Notes: a model not told the origin generated them from the sequence alone. 8,135 nt of DNA from an uncultured Oscillibacter sp. (GCA_946183175.1 CAMHBH010000099.1:1-8135); one strand, 5' to 3'; counted from the stretch's first letter, positions 1 to 6,470 are shown. Made by a program: numbers and translations.

Positions 1-515
1 GTTCCGTTGCGCCCAGAGCAGAACAGCATCGGACTGTCCAACTGTTCGGGGGTGGCGTCCAAATCCATGAGCAGTTCGAGGATTTCGTCGACGACTTCCG
101 TCACGCGCTGGTCGGGGCGGTCAATCTTATTCAGTACGACAATGACACGGTGCCCGAGTTCCAGCGCCCGGGAGAGTACGAAACGCGTCTGGGGCATGGG
201 GCCCTCCGCCGCGTCGACGAGTAGAATCACGCCGTTGACCATCTTCAGGACGCGCTCGACTTCCCCGCCGAAATCGGCGTGGCCGGGGGTGTCGACGATG
301 TTGATTTTGGTATCGCCGTAGCGGACGGCGGTATTTTTGGCAAGAATCGTAATGCCGCGCTCCCGTTCGAGGTCGCCGGAATCAAGCACGCGCTCCACGA
401 CTTCCTGGTTGGCCCTGTATACGCCGCCCTGTTTGAGCATTTCGTCGACGAGTGTCGTCTTGCCGTGGTCTACGTGGGCGATAATCGCGACGTTTCTTAG
501 ATGTTCATTCCGCAT
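1..515 (-). CDS. typA: Translational GTPase TypA/BipA, N-terminal part (runs off the window)
   Basis: TypA/BipA is a ribosome-binding GTPase of the EF-G/LepA class involved in ribosome assembly and stress adaptation. The 171 visible residues form its G domain: G1 HVDHGKTT (residues 14-21), switch I RGITI (53-57), G3 DTPGHADF (75-82), G4 NKID (129-132) and a G5-like CSGRNG (166-171). The stretches LAKNTAV and FGGEVERV are characteristic of TypA rather than EF-G, LepA or TetM. The family is about 600 residues long, so roughly two thirds of the protein lies beyond base 1. The ATG at 513-515 is supported by the start MRNEHLRNVAIIAHVDHGK, which aligns with known TypA starts, and by an AGGGGAG ribosome site about 11 nt upstream. 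G5 reads SGR instead of the commoner SAL/SAI, a variant I recall from Clostridia. It is transcribed from its own promoter at 555-583. Confidence 0.95.
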   Translation of the reverse strand, partial: MRNEHLRNVAIIAHVDHGKTTLVDEMLKQGGVYRANQEVVERVLDSGDLERERGITILAKNTAVRYGDTKINIVDTPGHADFGGEVERVLKMVNGVILLVDAAEGPMPQTRFVLSRALELGHRVIVVLNKIDRPDQRVTEVVDEILELLMDLDATPEQLDSPMLFCSGRNG

Positions 516-554
516 AGAAAAGGTTTCTCCCCTAACGTCAGTAATTCGCGGGGT

Positions 555-583
555 ATTATAAACCCAAACGCGCGCGCTTGCAA
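555..583 (-). promoter_or_regulatory. Sigma-A type promoter of typA
   Basis: On the minus strand, TTGCAA (578-583) and a consensus TATAAT (555-560) are separated by exactly 17 nt. The predicted start site is near base 547-548, giving a leader of about 32 nt before the typA ATG. The spacer begins with alternating GC dinucleotides. This is a match by eye, not experimentally shown. Confidence 0.75.
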
Positions 584-627
584 CCGCCTTGCGAAAATTT
601 TTTACTCGAGCGGTTAAGCAATTTTTA

Positions 628-1047
628 TTACGTCCCGTTCGCTATCAGATTCAGCAAATCTTGCGGTCTTCTTGTCGGTACGGGGCTGTCCGCCTCCAAA
701 AATTCCCGGTCTCTGGTGGCGATGAAATCGGCGTTCGCTCTGGCGGAGCATACCGCCAAAACCGCGTCTTCATAGTCTTTCATGGGAACGTCCAAAGCGG
801 TCAGGCAGGCGGTGCCGTCCACACTGGAAACTTCAAATATCCTCAAGAGGTTCCGGACGGCCTCTCTGGCGCGCTCATCCCCAATCGTCTTTCTGGCGAT
901 ATAGTAAATATCCGTAATACTGCTTGCCGCAACCAGTCCTTCTATCCGCTGTTCCGCGACCAGCGTAATCAGAGACTGCGCTTCCTGAAACCCCGCACGC
1001 TGGGCGATGGCGTCCAGCAAGACATTCGTGTCAAAAGAAATTTTCAC
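628..1047 (-). CDS. PIN-domain ribonuclease toxin, VapC-like (PIN_3 type)
   Basis: This is a 139-residue protein of the PIN nuclease fold, whose toxins cleave RNA using metal ions held by conserved acidic residues. Visible acidic positions fit the fold: D6 in FDTNVLLD, D46 in SSITDIYYIA, D94 in KDYEDAVLA and D113 in ATRDREF. The length is normal for a VapC-like toxin and all expected acidic sites are present, so it appears intact. The start codon is GTG at 1045-1047. It shares 4 nt (GTGA) with the antitoxin stop, so translation is probably coupled to the antitoxin, which keeps toxin output below antitoxin output. The order (antitoxin first), overlap and fold together support a type II toxin-antitoxin pair. 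The RNA target cannot be predicted from sequence. The alternative is a solitary PIN nuclease, which the partner gene makes unlikely. Confidence 0.88.
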   Translation of the reverse strand: MKISFDTNVLLDAIAQRAGFQEAQSLITLVAEQRIEGLVAASSITDIYYIARKTIGDERAREAVRNLLRIFEVSSVDGTACLTALDVPMKDYEDAVLAVCSARANADFIATRDREFLEADSPVPTRRPQDLLNLIANGT

Positions 1048-1286
1048 AAGAGGCGCTCCTCTCTGGCGCGTTCCAAATCCACGTCCGGCGGCAAAATGCC
1101 GAAAAGCGCTTTTGCGGCGGAGATTCGCGCTACCTTTTCAGGTTCGTCGGATAAGGCGTCCGTGTCTGCGGATGTCAGACGCGCCACCAGTTTTTCATTC
1201 CGCGTAATCAGAATATCCCCGTAGCCAAGCAGGGAGACATAGCGGTTAATGTCGGCGGCCAGTTCAGATGTTGAAACTTTCAGCAT
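1044..1286 (-). CDS. Antitoxin, Phd/YefM-like, partner of the PIN toxin
   Basis: This is an 80-residue protein with a Phd/YefM-type N-terminal DNA-binding half and a C-terminal toxin-binding tail. The N-terminus (MLKVSTSELAADINRYV, then GDILITRNEKLVARL at residues 23-37) matches the family pattern of an S/T-x-S-E-L start, a helix, and ITRNGKPVARL. The C-terminal segment AKALFGILPPDVDLERAREE is the kind of amphipathic tail that wraps a PIN toxin. The ATG at 1284-1286 is chosen because GGAAGGTG lies just upstream with about 7 nt spacing and the family homology begins there. An in-frame upstream ATG at 1376 would add 30 residues lacking family similarity and would run through the promoter and operator. 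Such antitoxins usually repress their own operon, which fits the inverted repeat over the -10 element. Confidence 0.87.
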   Translation of the reverse strand: MLKVSTSELAADINRYVSLLGYGDILITRNEKLVARLTSADTDALSDEPEKVARISAAKALFGILPPDVDLERAREERLL

Positions 1287-1300
1287 AACAATCACCTTCC

Positions 1301-1325
1301 GCCCGTAGTTTACCACACTACGGGC
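1301..1325. promoter_or_regulatory. Likely operator of the toxin-antitoxin operon (perfect 9-bp inverted repeat)
   Basis: GCCCGTAGT (1301-1309) and ACTACGGGC (1317-1325) are perfect inverted repeats around a 7-nt centre. The repeat covers the -10 hexamer and ends one base before the predicted transcription start, the position expected for an autorepressor site of a Phd/YefM antitoxin. Binding by the antitoxin is inferred. Confidence 0.72.
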
Positions 1326-1335
1326 ACAGTAACAA
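1307..1335 (-). promoter_or_regulatory. Promoter of the toxin-antitoxin operon
   Basis: On the minus strand, TTGTTA (1330-1335) and TAAACT (1307-1312) are separated by 17 nt. The predicted start is near base 1300, so the mRNA would begin almost directly with the GGAAGG ribosome site and have a leader of only about 14 nt. Confidence 0.62.
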
Positions 1336-1346
1336 GTGGATAAACG

Positions 1347-1372
1347 CCCCTCCCCCGCGCACGAGGGAGGGG
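1347..1372 (-). terminator. Terminator-like hairpin after the ABC importer operon
   Basis: CCCCTCCC (1347-1354) pairs perfectly with GGGAGGGG (1365-1372) around a 10-nt loop, starting 8 nt after the last ATPase stop codon. On the minus strand it is followed by GCGTTTATCC, so the U-tract is poor. It may terminate inefficiently or mainly protect the 3' end of the operon mRNA. The toxin-antitoxin promoter lies immediately downstream. Confidence 0.5.
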
Positions 1373-1379
1373 ACAACTA

Positions 1380-2114
1380 TCATTCGGCAGCGGCGAGCAA
1401 TTCGCGGGTGTAGGGGTGTCGGGGGCGCGCGAACACCTCCGCGACGGTGCCCTGTTCCACGACGCGCCCCTGTTTCATGACCAGTACGCGGTCGCAGAGC
1501 TGGTAGACGACGTTCAAATCGTGCGAGATAAACAGGAAGCTCAATCCGAATTCTTCGCGCAGGGATTTGAGCAACGCTAAAATCTGCGCCTGTATGGTGA
1601 CATCGAGGGCCGACACGGGCTCGTCGGCAATCAGGAAGCGGGGCCGCCGCAACAGCGCCGCCGCGATACAGACGCGTTGCCGCTGTCCGCCGGAGAGCTC
1701 CGCCGGCTTCGCCGACAGGCACTCGTCGGGCAGGCCGACGCGCGCGAGCATTTCGCGGACTTGCCGCCGCCGTTCGGGCGTGTCGCGCACGCCGCCGAGG
1801 CGTAGCGGTTCTTCGAGTATCCACGACACCGGGTAGAACGGGTTCAGGGAGCTGTAGGGGTCCTGGAAAATCATCTGCGGGCATTCGGTACGGTGTACGA
1901 CTTCGCCGCTTTCGGGGGCCAGCATACCGAATACGACGCGCGCGAGCGTCGACTTGCCCGTGCCCGATTCCCCCACGAGGCCGAGTATCTCGTTCCGGTA
2001 CACCTCAAAGGACACGTCGTGCAGGACTTCGCGAACCCGCCGCCGCCCGAACAGCCCGCTCTCCCGGTAGCCCGCGACGACGTGCCGGAGTGTCAGTACG
2101 GGTTCGGTGGTCAT
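1380..2114 (-). CDS. Peptide/nickel-type ABC importer ATPase, F subunit (OppF/NikE-like)
   Basis: This is the second cytoplasmic ATPase of the importer, which hydrolyses ATP as a heterodimer with the neighbouring D subunit. In its 244 residues the motifs come in order: Walker A GESGTGKST (48-56), Q-loop FQDP with Q84, signature LSGGQ (140-144), Walker B FLIAD (160-164) with catalytic E165, D-loop SALD (168-171) and switch H198. All key residues are present. The protein ends at HPYTRELLAAAE, the start of the oligo_HPY segment, so it lacks the roughly 60-80 residue tail of classical OppF/DppF (about 330 aa) and resembles NikE/CntF in size. It is last in the operon and its ATG overlaps the D-subunit stop by 4 nt (ATGA). 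The ribosome site is weak, which suggests coupled translation. Confidence 0.92.
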   Translation of the reverse strand: MTTEPVLTLRHVVAGYRESGLFGRRRVREVLHDVSFEVYRNEILGLVGESGTGKSTLARVVFGMLAPESGEVVHRTECPQMIFQDPYSSLNPFYPVSWILEEPLRLGGVRDTPERRRQVREMLARVGLPDECLSAKPAELSGGQRQRVCIAAALLRRPRFLIADEPVSALDVTIQAQILALLKSLREEFGLSFLFISHDLNVVYQLCDRVLVMKQGRVVEQGTVAEVFARPRHPYTRELLAAAE

Positions 2115-2911
2115 GCCGAGCGCCTTCTTCCGTCGCGCGTGGGGATGGCGTCGATAAGGCGGCGCGTGTAGGGGTGTACGGGGTGCCGGAATACGCGTTC
2201 GGTGTCGCCGTCCTCGACAATCACGCCCTCTTGCATGACCGCCGCGCGCGTACAGAGTTTGCGTACCACGCCGAGGTTGTGCGAAATGAACAGCATGGAG
2301 ATTCCGCTCTCCCGGTTGAGCTTCTTCAAAAGCGCCAGAATCTGTGCCTGTACGGTCACGTCAAGGGCGGTCGTGGGTTCGTCCAACAGCAACAGCGCCG
2401 GGCGAATCACCACCGCCGCCGCGATACAGGCCCGTTGCCGCATACCCCCCGATAATTCGTGGGGCCAGCTCGCGTAGACCCGCTCCGGGTCGGGCAGTTC
2501 GACCGCCGCCAACGCTTCCAGCGCGAGGCGGCGGCGTTCGGCTTTTGAATAGTCCGTGTGCAACAGCAAAGTCTCCTCTACCTGCGCCCCGACTTTCATC
2601 AGCGGGTCCATACAGCTCAGCGGGTCTTGAAACACGACGCCTATCGAGCGCCCCTGTACGCCGCGCAAAGTACGGCGGTCGGCGTGCAGCAGTTCGGTAC
2701 CTTCCAGCAGGATGGTACCGGAGCAGTCGCAACGCTTGCGGGGGAGCAGTCCGGCGACGCTCATCGCCGTGACGGTCTTGCCGGAGCCCGATTCCCCGAC
2801 GAGGCCGACAATCTCCCCGCGCCCGATGTCCAGCGATATCCCCGATACCGCGTCGCGTGCGCGGTTGTGGAACCGGACGCGCAAATCACGAATCGACAGC
2901 AAAGTATTCAT
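2111..2911 (-). CDS. Peptide/nickel-type ABC importer ATPase, D subunit (OppD/NikD-like)
   Basis: This is the first ATPase of the importer, 266 residues. Motifs: Walker A GESGSGKT (39-46), Q-loop FQDP with Q95, signature LSGGM (153-157) followed by RQR as usual in OppD-type subunits, Walker B LLLLD (173-177), catalytic E178, TALD D-loop and switch H211. It ends shortly after HPYTRRLIDAIPT, so it too lacks the long C-terminal extension of OppD/DppD and is close to NikD/CntD in length. The ATG at 2909-2911 is chosen because AAGGAG (2919-2924) sits 7 nt upstream and because MNTLLSIRDLRVRF is a typical family start. A longer in-frame start at 3007 would add 32 non-homologous residues inside the preceding permease gene. 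Its start overlaps the permease stop, and its stop overlaps the next ATG, each by 4 nt. Confidence 0.93.
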   Translation of the reverse strand: MNTLLSIRDLRVRFHNRARDAVSGISLDIGRGEIVGLVGESGSGKTVTAMSVAGLLPRKRCDCSGTILLEGTELLHADRRTLRGVQGRSIGVVFQDPLSCMDPLMKVGAQVEETLLLHTDYSKAERRRLALEALAAVELPDPERVYASWPHELSGGMRQRACIAAAVVIRPALLLLDEPTTALDVTVQAQILALLKKLNRESGISMLFISHNLGVVRKLCTRAAVMQEGVIVEDGDTERVFRHPVHPYTRRLIDAIPTRDGRRRSA

Positions 2912-3711
2912 AGAGCGTCTCCTTCCCGGGAACGCAGTCCCTCCCCGATGAGCCCCACGCCGAAGAGGAACAGTATCATAACGCCGCCCGTGGTGAGCGC
3001 GTACCACGGCGCGCGCCCGAATACGCTTTGCGCCTCTGAGAGCATGTAGCCCAGGGACGCGTCGGGCGGCGTCACGCCGATTCCGAGGTAGCTCATGGAC
3101 GCCTCCGCGAGCACGGCGTTGTTGAAGCCGATAGTCAGCGCGCTGAGGAGTACGGGCAGGGTATTCGGCAGGATGTGCACGAGTATGACGCGGGCGTGGG
3201 ACGCGCCCATCAAACGCACACTTTTCACGTAATTGACCTCCCGGGCCTCCGCGTAGGCGGCCCGCGTGACGCGCGCGAAACTGGGGATGAAGACCAGTCC
3301 GAGCGACAATATCAGATTGACAGGTTTCCCGGGGCCCAACAGGCTAATCACGACCAGCGCGAGTAAGATACTGGGGAAAGCCGTGAGGGCGTCGCCGACG
3401 CGGATTAAGATTTCGTCGGCGAGGCCGCCGAAATAGCCCGTGACGGCCCCGAGGAGTACGCCGCCCGCCGCGCCGATTGCGACCGTACAAAGGGCAATCA
3501 GGAAGGAAGTCCCGGCGCCCTCCATGACGCGCGAGAAGATGTCGCGCCCGAAATTGTCGGTGCCGAAGAGGTGCGCGGGGCAGGGCGCGAGGAATTTGTC
3601 GGCGCTCATGGCGGCGCTGTCGTAGGGCGTCCAGAAGAAGCCCAACAGCGTCACCGCCGACAGTACGCCGGTAATGGCAAGCCCGGCGAGAAGGTAGTAA
3701 TTCCGTTTCAT
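2908..3711 (-). CDS. Peptide/nickel-type ABC importer permease, C subunit (DppC/NikC-like)
   Basis: This is an integral membrane subunit that forms the translocation path with the B permease. In its 267 residues, an N-terminal membrane segment (about 6-27) leads to the family hallmark FGTDNFGRD (49-57). Hydrophobic segments follow at about 69-93, 112-126, 131-147, 184-205 and 241-258. The cytoplasmic EAA loop that docks on the ATPases is visible at about 153-183 (AEAREVNYVKSVRLMGAS and onward). Length and topology fit the DppC/NikC family (about 270-300 aa). The ATG at 3709-3711 lies 2 nt after the stop of the B permease and has only a weak GGGG element upstream, so translation probably depends on coupling. 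Substrate cannot be told from the permease alone. Confidence 0.93.
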   Translation of the reverse strand: MKRNYYLLAGLAITGVLSAVTLLGFFWTPYDSAAMSADKFLAPCPAHLFGTDNFGRDIFSRVMEGAGTSFLIALCTVAIGAAGGVLLGAVTGYFGGLADEILIRVGDALTAFPSILLALVVISLLGPGKPVNLILSLGLVFIPSFARVTRAAYAEAREVNYVKSVRLMGASHARVILVHILPNTLPVLLSALTIGFNNAVLAEASMSYLGIGVTPPDASLGYMLSEAQSVFGRAPWYALTTGGVMILFLFGVGLIGEGLRSREGDAL

Positions 3712-3713
3712 GG

Positions 3714-4658
3714 TTATTTATCCCCAAGGGCGAGGCGCGGGTCAATCCGGACGTTGATACAGTCCGCGACGGTATTCGACGCCACCACCCAAAACGCGAG
3801 TATGACCACGATTGCCTGTACGACGGGGTAATCGCGGTTGGAAATCGACACGACGAGCATACGCCCGAGGCCCGGAATCCCGAAGACCTGTTCGACGACA
3901 ATCACGCCCGCGACGATTTCGGCCATCATCTGCGCCAGAAAGGCGACTGTCGGCGTGAGGGCGTTCTTGAGTACGTGCCGCCGGAGTACGGTATCGCGGT
4001 CGCTCCCGCGCGAAATCGCGGTTTTGACGTAGTCGCGGTTCAATTCGCGAAGCAGAGTACCGCGTAGCATGCGTACGGTCATGGCGGTGCGCGGAATGGC
4101 AATCGCGACGGCGGGGAAGAGCAGGAAGCGCAACGCGTCGCCGATTCGCGACAGCCCCGGGAACGCGCCCGGGGTGAACCAGTGCAACGATACGCCGAAG
4201 ACCCACGACAGCAACAGGCCCGTAAAGAACGGCGGGACGGACATGCAGAACTGGTTGAACAGCGTATGGGCGGCGTCGAGGGGGCCGCCGGTCAGGCGCA
4301 CGACCAACAGCGAAAGCGGAATCGAACAGAGTACAATCAGGGCGAAGCTCATGGCGCTGAGCAGGAGCGACACCAGGACTTTGTCGCGCAGGAGTTCGCC
4401 GACGTTCTGGCGATACGTCAGGGAATCGCCGAGGTTGCCCGTGGCGAAGCCGGAGAGCCATTCGGCGTAGCGGACGGCGAAGGGGCGGTTGAGGCCGAGT
4501 TCCTCCCGGAGCGCCGCGACGCGTTCGGGGGTGGCCTGTGTGCCGAGCCGCGCCTCCGCCGCGCTCCCGGATATCCCCGAGAACGCCGCGAAGGTGCATA
4601 GCGAGACAAGGAACATCGTCAGCAACAGAGCGCCCAGCCGCCGGAACACGTACTTCAT
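3714..4658 (-). CDS. Peptide/nickel-type ABC importer permease, B subunit (DppB/NikB-like)
   Basis: This is the partner permease, 314 residues, the usual length of DppB/NikB. It starts with MKYVFRRLGALLLTMFLVSL, a typical first membrane helix. The periplasm-equivalent loop contains LGLNRPFAVRYAEWL and GNLGDSL (about 54-80), standard in this family. Further membrane segments lie at about 95-120, 133-156, 177-197, 236-258 and 279-302. The EAA loop is at about 204-234, with the key glycine in AISRGSD (G218). The C-terminal VEQVFGIPGLGRMLV (255-269) and NRDYPVVQ are family signatures. Its ATG overlaps the stop of the binding-protein gene by 4 nt (ATGA), with no good ribosome site of its own. Confidence 0.94.
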   Translation of the reverse strand: MKYVFRRLGALLLTMFLVSLCTFAAFSGISGSAAEARLGTQATPERVAALREELGLNRPFAVRYAEWLSGFATGNLGDSLTYRQNVGELLRDKVLVSLLLSAMSFALIVLCSIPLSLLVVRLTGGPLDAAHTLFNQFCMSVPPFFTGLLLSWVFGVSLHWFTPGAFPGLSRIGDALRFLLFPAVAIAIPRTAMTVRMLRGTLLRELNRDYVKTAISRGSDRDTVLRRHVLKNALTPTVAFLAQMMAEIVAGVIVVEQVFGIPGLGRMLVVSISNRDYPVVQAIVVILAFWVVASNTVADCINVRIDPRLALGDK

Positions 4659-6190
4659 GACTGCCAGGAGAGGCCGTAGAGGTCGAGTACGTAGATGGGG
4701 TAGAACTGTACGCCCGTCAGGCCGTCGCGTACCGCTAACAAGTCCGCCATATCCTGAATGTAGACGTTGGCGGCGTTTTCGGTGAGGTTGCGTTCCATGT
4801 CGCGGTAAAGGGCCGTCTGTTCGGCGTCGTCGGTGCAGGACTGCGCCTGCGCAAAGAGGTTGTCGTAAGTTTCGTTATTGTAGTTGATGAAGTTGTTGCC
4901 CGCCGCGGACGTGAAGCGCTCCAACAGCGCGCGCGCCGTCATGGTCGACGCGTCCACGCCGATGACTGTAGTCTCAAAGTTGCGCCCGAGATAGGTATCG
5001 TTCAGCCACGTTTCCCACTCTACCGGGAGAATCTCCGCGTTCACGCCGATTTCCTTGAACTGTTCAACCAGAACTTGCGCGGTGTCGAGGTGGGGCTGGT
5101 AGTTCGACGGTACTGTAATGGTCATAGAGAAACCGTCGGGGTATCCGGCGTCGGCGAGGAGTTGTTTGGCGCGTTCGGTGTCGTGGGGGTAGTAGTCGGT
5201 GAGGGAATCGTCGAAGTATTTGGAGAATGCCGGGTACATGCTCGACCCAATCGGGAAGCCGAAGCCGTCAAAGGCGAGGTCAATGACGGCCTGTTTGTCG
5301 ACGGCGTAGCAGAGCGCCTGCCGGACGCGCACATCGTTGAAGGGTTCCACGGCGTTGTTGAGGTACAGCGCCTGTACAAGATTCATCGCGCCCTGTTCGA
5401 CGCGGAAATCGTCTCCGAGCTGCTGCGCCTGCGTAATCGTGAGGTGCGCGAACAGGTCGACGGCCCCGCTTTGAAGACTCATCAGAATGCTGTCCGAGTT
5501 CTCAATTACGCGGCAGGTCACGGTTTTGAGCGCGGCGGGGCCGCCCCAGTAATCGTCGAAGCGTTCGAGAACTACGGATTCCTGCGCCGTGCGCGAGACG
5601 AAGCGGAACGGCCCGGTTCCGACGGGCATGGTATCGAGTTCGGCGTAGTCCGCGGGGATAACCGCCGCCGTCAGGTACGACAGGAACTCGTTCGACGGTT
5701 CCGCAAGCCGGATAACGACCGTCATTTCGTCGGGGGTCTCAATGGCGGCGATATTGGAGAAGGCGTCGACGGAGACAATACCGGCGTCGCCGTCGCCGGA
5801 GAGACGCCCGAGGGAGTAGGCCACGTCGGAGGCCGTGACAATGGCCCCGTTATGGAATTTCACGCCCGGGCGGAGGTTGAAAGTGTACGTGAGGCGGTCG
5901 TCGGAAATCGTCCAGCTCTCGGCGACAGCCGGGATGAGGTCGCCGGACGGCGCGGGCTTGACGAGGCCCTCGAAGACGTTGAACATAATCTCCTTAGTTC
6001 CTGCCGCCACCATCTTGTGGGGGTCAAGACTGTCGAGGTCTTGCGCGATTCCGACGTAGAGCGTATCGGCGCGCGCGGGGGTGGAAATTTCGGCGGGGGC
6101 GTCGGAGCCTCCGCCGCCACCGCCGCAGGCCGTCAGGAGCCCGCAGAGCAGGGCCGCGCCCAGTACGAGCGTAAGGAAGGTTTTCTTCAT
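4655..6190 (-). CDS. Extracellular solute-binding lipoprotein of the importer (family 5, SBP_bac_5)
   Basis: This protein captures the substrate outside the cell and hands it to the B/C permeases. Of its 511 residues, 1-21 form a lipoprotein signal peptide with lipobox LTAC. C22 is the predicted lipidated residue, followed by a flexible run of six glycines (23-28). Family 5 landmarks are present: LDSLDPH (52-58), ESWTISDD...YTFNLRPGVKFHNG (91-115), GTGPFRF (191-197), then the VRQALCYAVDKQAVI segment and the RAKQLLADAGYPDG segment. The length suits DppA/OppA/NikA-like proteins (about 500-550). The start has an excellent AAAGGAG site (6199-6205) with 8 nt spacing. Family 5 members bind peptides, nickel complexes, metallophores or opines; the sequence alone does not decide which. 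It is the first gene of a five-gene operon, with promoter at 6286-6314. Confidence 0.93.
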   Translation of the reverse strand: MKKTFLTLVLGAALLCGLLTACGGGGGGSDAPAEISTPARADTLYVGIAQDLDSLDPHKMVAAGTKEIMFNVFEGLVKPAPSGDLIPAVAESWTISDDRLTYTFNLRPGVKFHNGAIVTASDVAYSLGRLSGDGDAGIVSVDAFSNIAAIETPDEMTVVIRLAEPSNEFLSYLTAAVIPADYAELDTMPVGTGPFRFVSRTAQESVVLERFDDYWGGPAALKTVTCRVIENSDSILMSLQSGAVDLFAHLTITQAQQLGDDFRVEQGAMNLVQALYLNNAVEPFNDVRVRQALCYAVDKQAVIDLAFDGFGFPIGSSMYPAFSKYFDDSLTDYYPHDTERAKQLLADAGYPDGFSMTITVPSNYQPHLDTAQVLVEQFKEIGVNAEILPVEWETWLNDTYLGRNFETTVIGVDASTMTARALLERFTSAAGNNFINYNNETYDNLFAQAQSCTDDAEQTALYRDMERNLTENAANVYIQDMADLLAVRDGLTGVQFYPIYVLDLYGLSWQS

Positions 6191-6241
6191 GTCAGTTACT
6201 CCTTTCCATCACTGCCGCAAAGGGTCAGTGTGACGACATGA

Positions 6242-6282
6242 GGGGCCGGAAAAGCCCCGTGAGGCGTTTTGTCTCACAGGGC
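6242..6282 (-). promoter_or_regulatory. Leader hairpins of the importer mRNA (two competing stems)
   Basis: In the minus-strand transcript, bases 6282-6273 (GCCCUGUGAG) can pair with 6263-6254 (CUCACGGGGC). This gives 10 bp including one G-U, with a 9-nt loop, and is followed by UUUU. The same GGGGC arm (6258-6254) can instead pair with GCCCC at 6246-6242 around a 7-nt loop. The predicted start site (about 6279) places the first stem at the extreme 5' end of the mRNA. It could stabilise the 5' end, act as an attenuator, or at DNA level be an operator. Confidence 0.45.
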
Positions 6283-6285
6283 GGT

Positions 6286-6314
6286 ATTGTACAGGATTCC
6301 GGCGTCAATTGCAA
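6286..6314 (-). promoter_or_regulatory. Promoter of the importer operon
   Basis: On the minus strand, TTGCAA (6309-6314) and TACAAT (6286-6291) are 17 nt apart. The predicted start is near base 6279, giving a leader of about 89 nt before the binding-protein ATG. Confidence 0.68.
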
Positions 6315-6402
6315 GCCCTTTACGCGCCGAAATTGTCAGTCCGCGCGGCGCGCCCCTCCCGGCGGGGAGCATGCGCACGGGTAGAAAAATCTGACGGAAG
6401 TG

Positions 6403-6431
6403 TTGCAATTTGCCGCCCGTTCCGCTATACT
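6403..6431 (+). promoter_or_regulatory. Promoter of the esterase / condensation-protein operon
   Basis: TTGCAA (6403-6408) and TATACT (6426-6431) are 17 nt apart on the plus strand. The predicted start is A6438, giving a leader of about 59 nt. Confidence 0.7.
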
Positions 6432-6436
6432 GTACA

Positions 6437-6466
6437 CAGCCGCGGTCTCCGCACAGGCCGCGGCTG
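6437..6466 (+). promoter_or_regulatory. Perfect inverted repeat at the esterase transcript start
   Basis: CAGCCGCGG (6437-6445) and CCGCGGCTG (6458-6466) are perfect 9-bp inverted repeats around a 12-nt loop. The predicted start, A6438, is inside the left arm, so the mRNA would begin with this GC-rich stem. It may be an operator, a 5' stabilising stem or part of a translational control leader; the absence of a following U-tract argues against a terminator. Confidence 0.55.
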
Positions 6467-6470
6467 AATC

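Noticed and set aside
582..615. AACCGC (582-587) and GCGGTT (610-615) as a terminator after the toxin gene
   Set aside because: The stem is only 6 bp with a 22-nt loop and overlaps the typA -35 box; the A/T-rich stretch here does not form a convincing intrinsic terminator.
589..1224. Plus-strand open frame of 211 codons across the toxin-antitoxin genes
   Set aside because: It lies opposite two genes with clear PIN and Phd-like features and has no family similarity itself.
1287..1376. Longer antitoxin start at 1376
   Set aside because: It would translate through the promoter, the operator repeat and the terminator-like hairpin; the ribosome site and homology support the ATG at 1286.
2912..3007. 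Longer D-subunit ATPase start at 3007
   Set aside because: The added 32 residues have no ATPase similarity and lie inside the permease gene; AAGGAG at 2919-2924 supports the ATG at 2911.
5075..6241. Long plus-strand open frame (388 codons) opposite the binding-protein gene
   Set aside because: The minus-strand gene has a lipoprotein signal, family motifs and a strong ribosome site; the opposite frame is open because of GC-rich third codon positions and shows no recognisable domain.
6191..6340. Three GTCAGT copies (6191-6196, 6224-6229, 6335-6340), plus one before typA (537-542)
   Set aside because: The copies differ in flanks and in distance to the start codons, and the motif is only six bases, so chance cannot be excluded.
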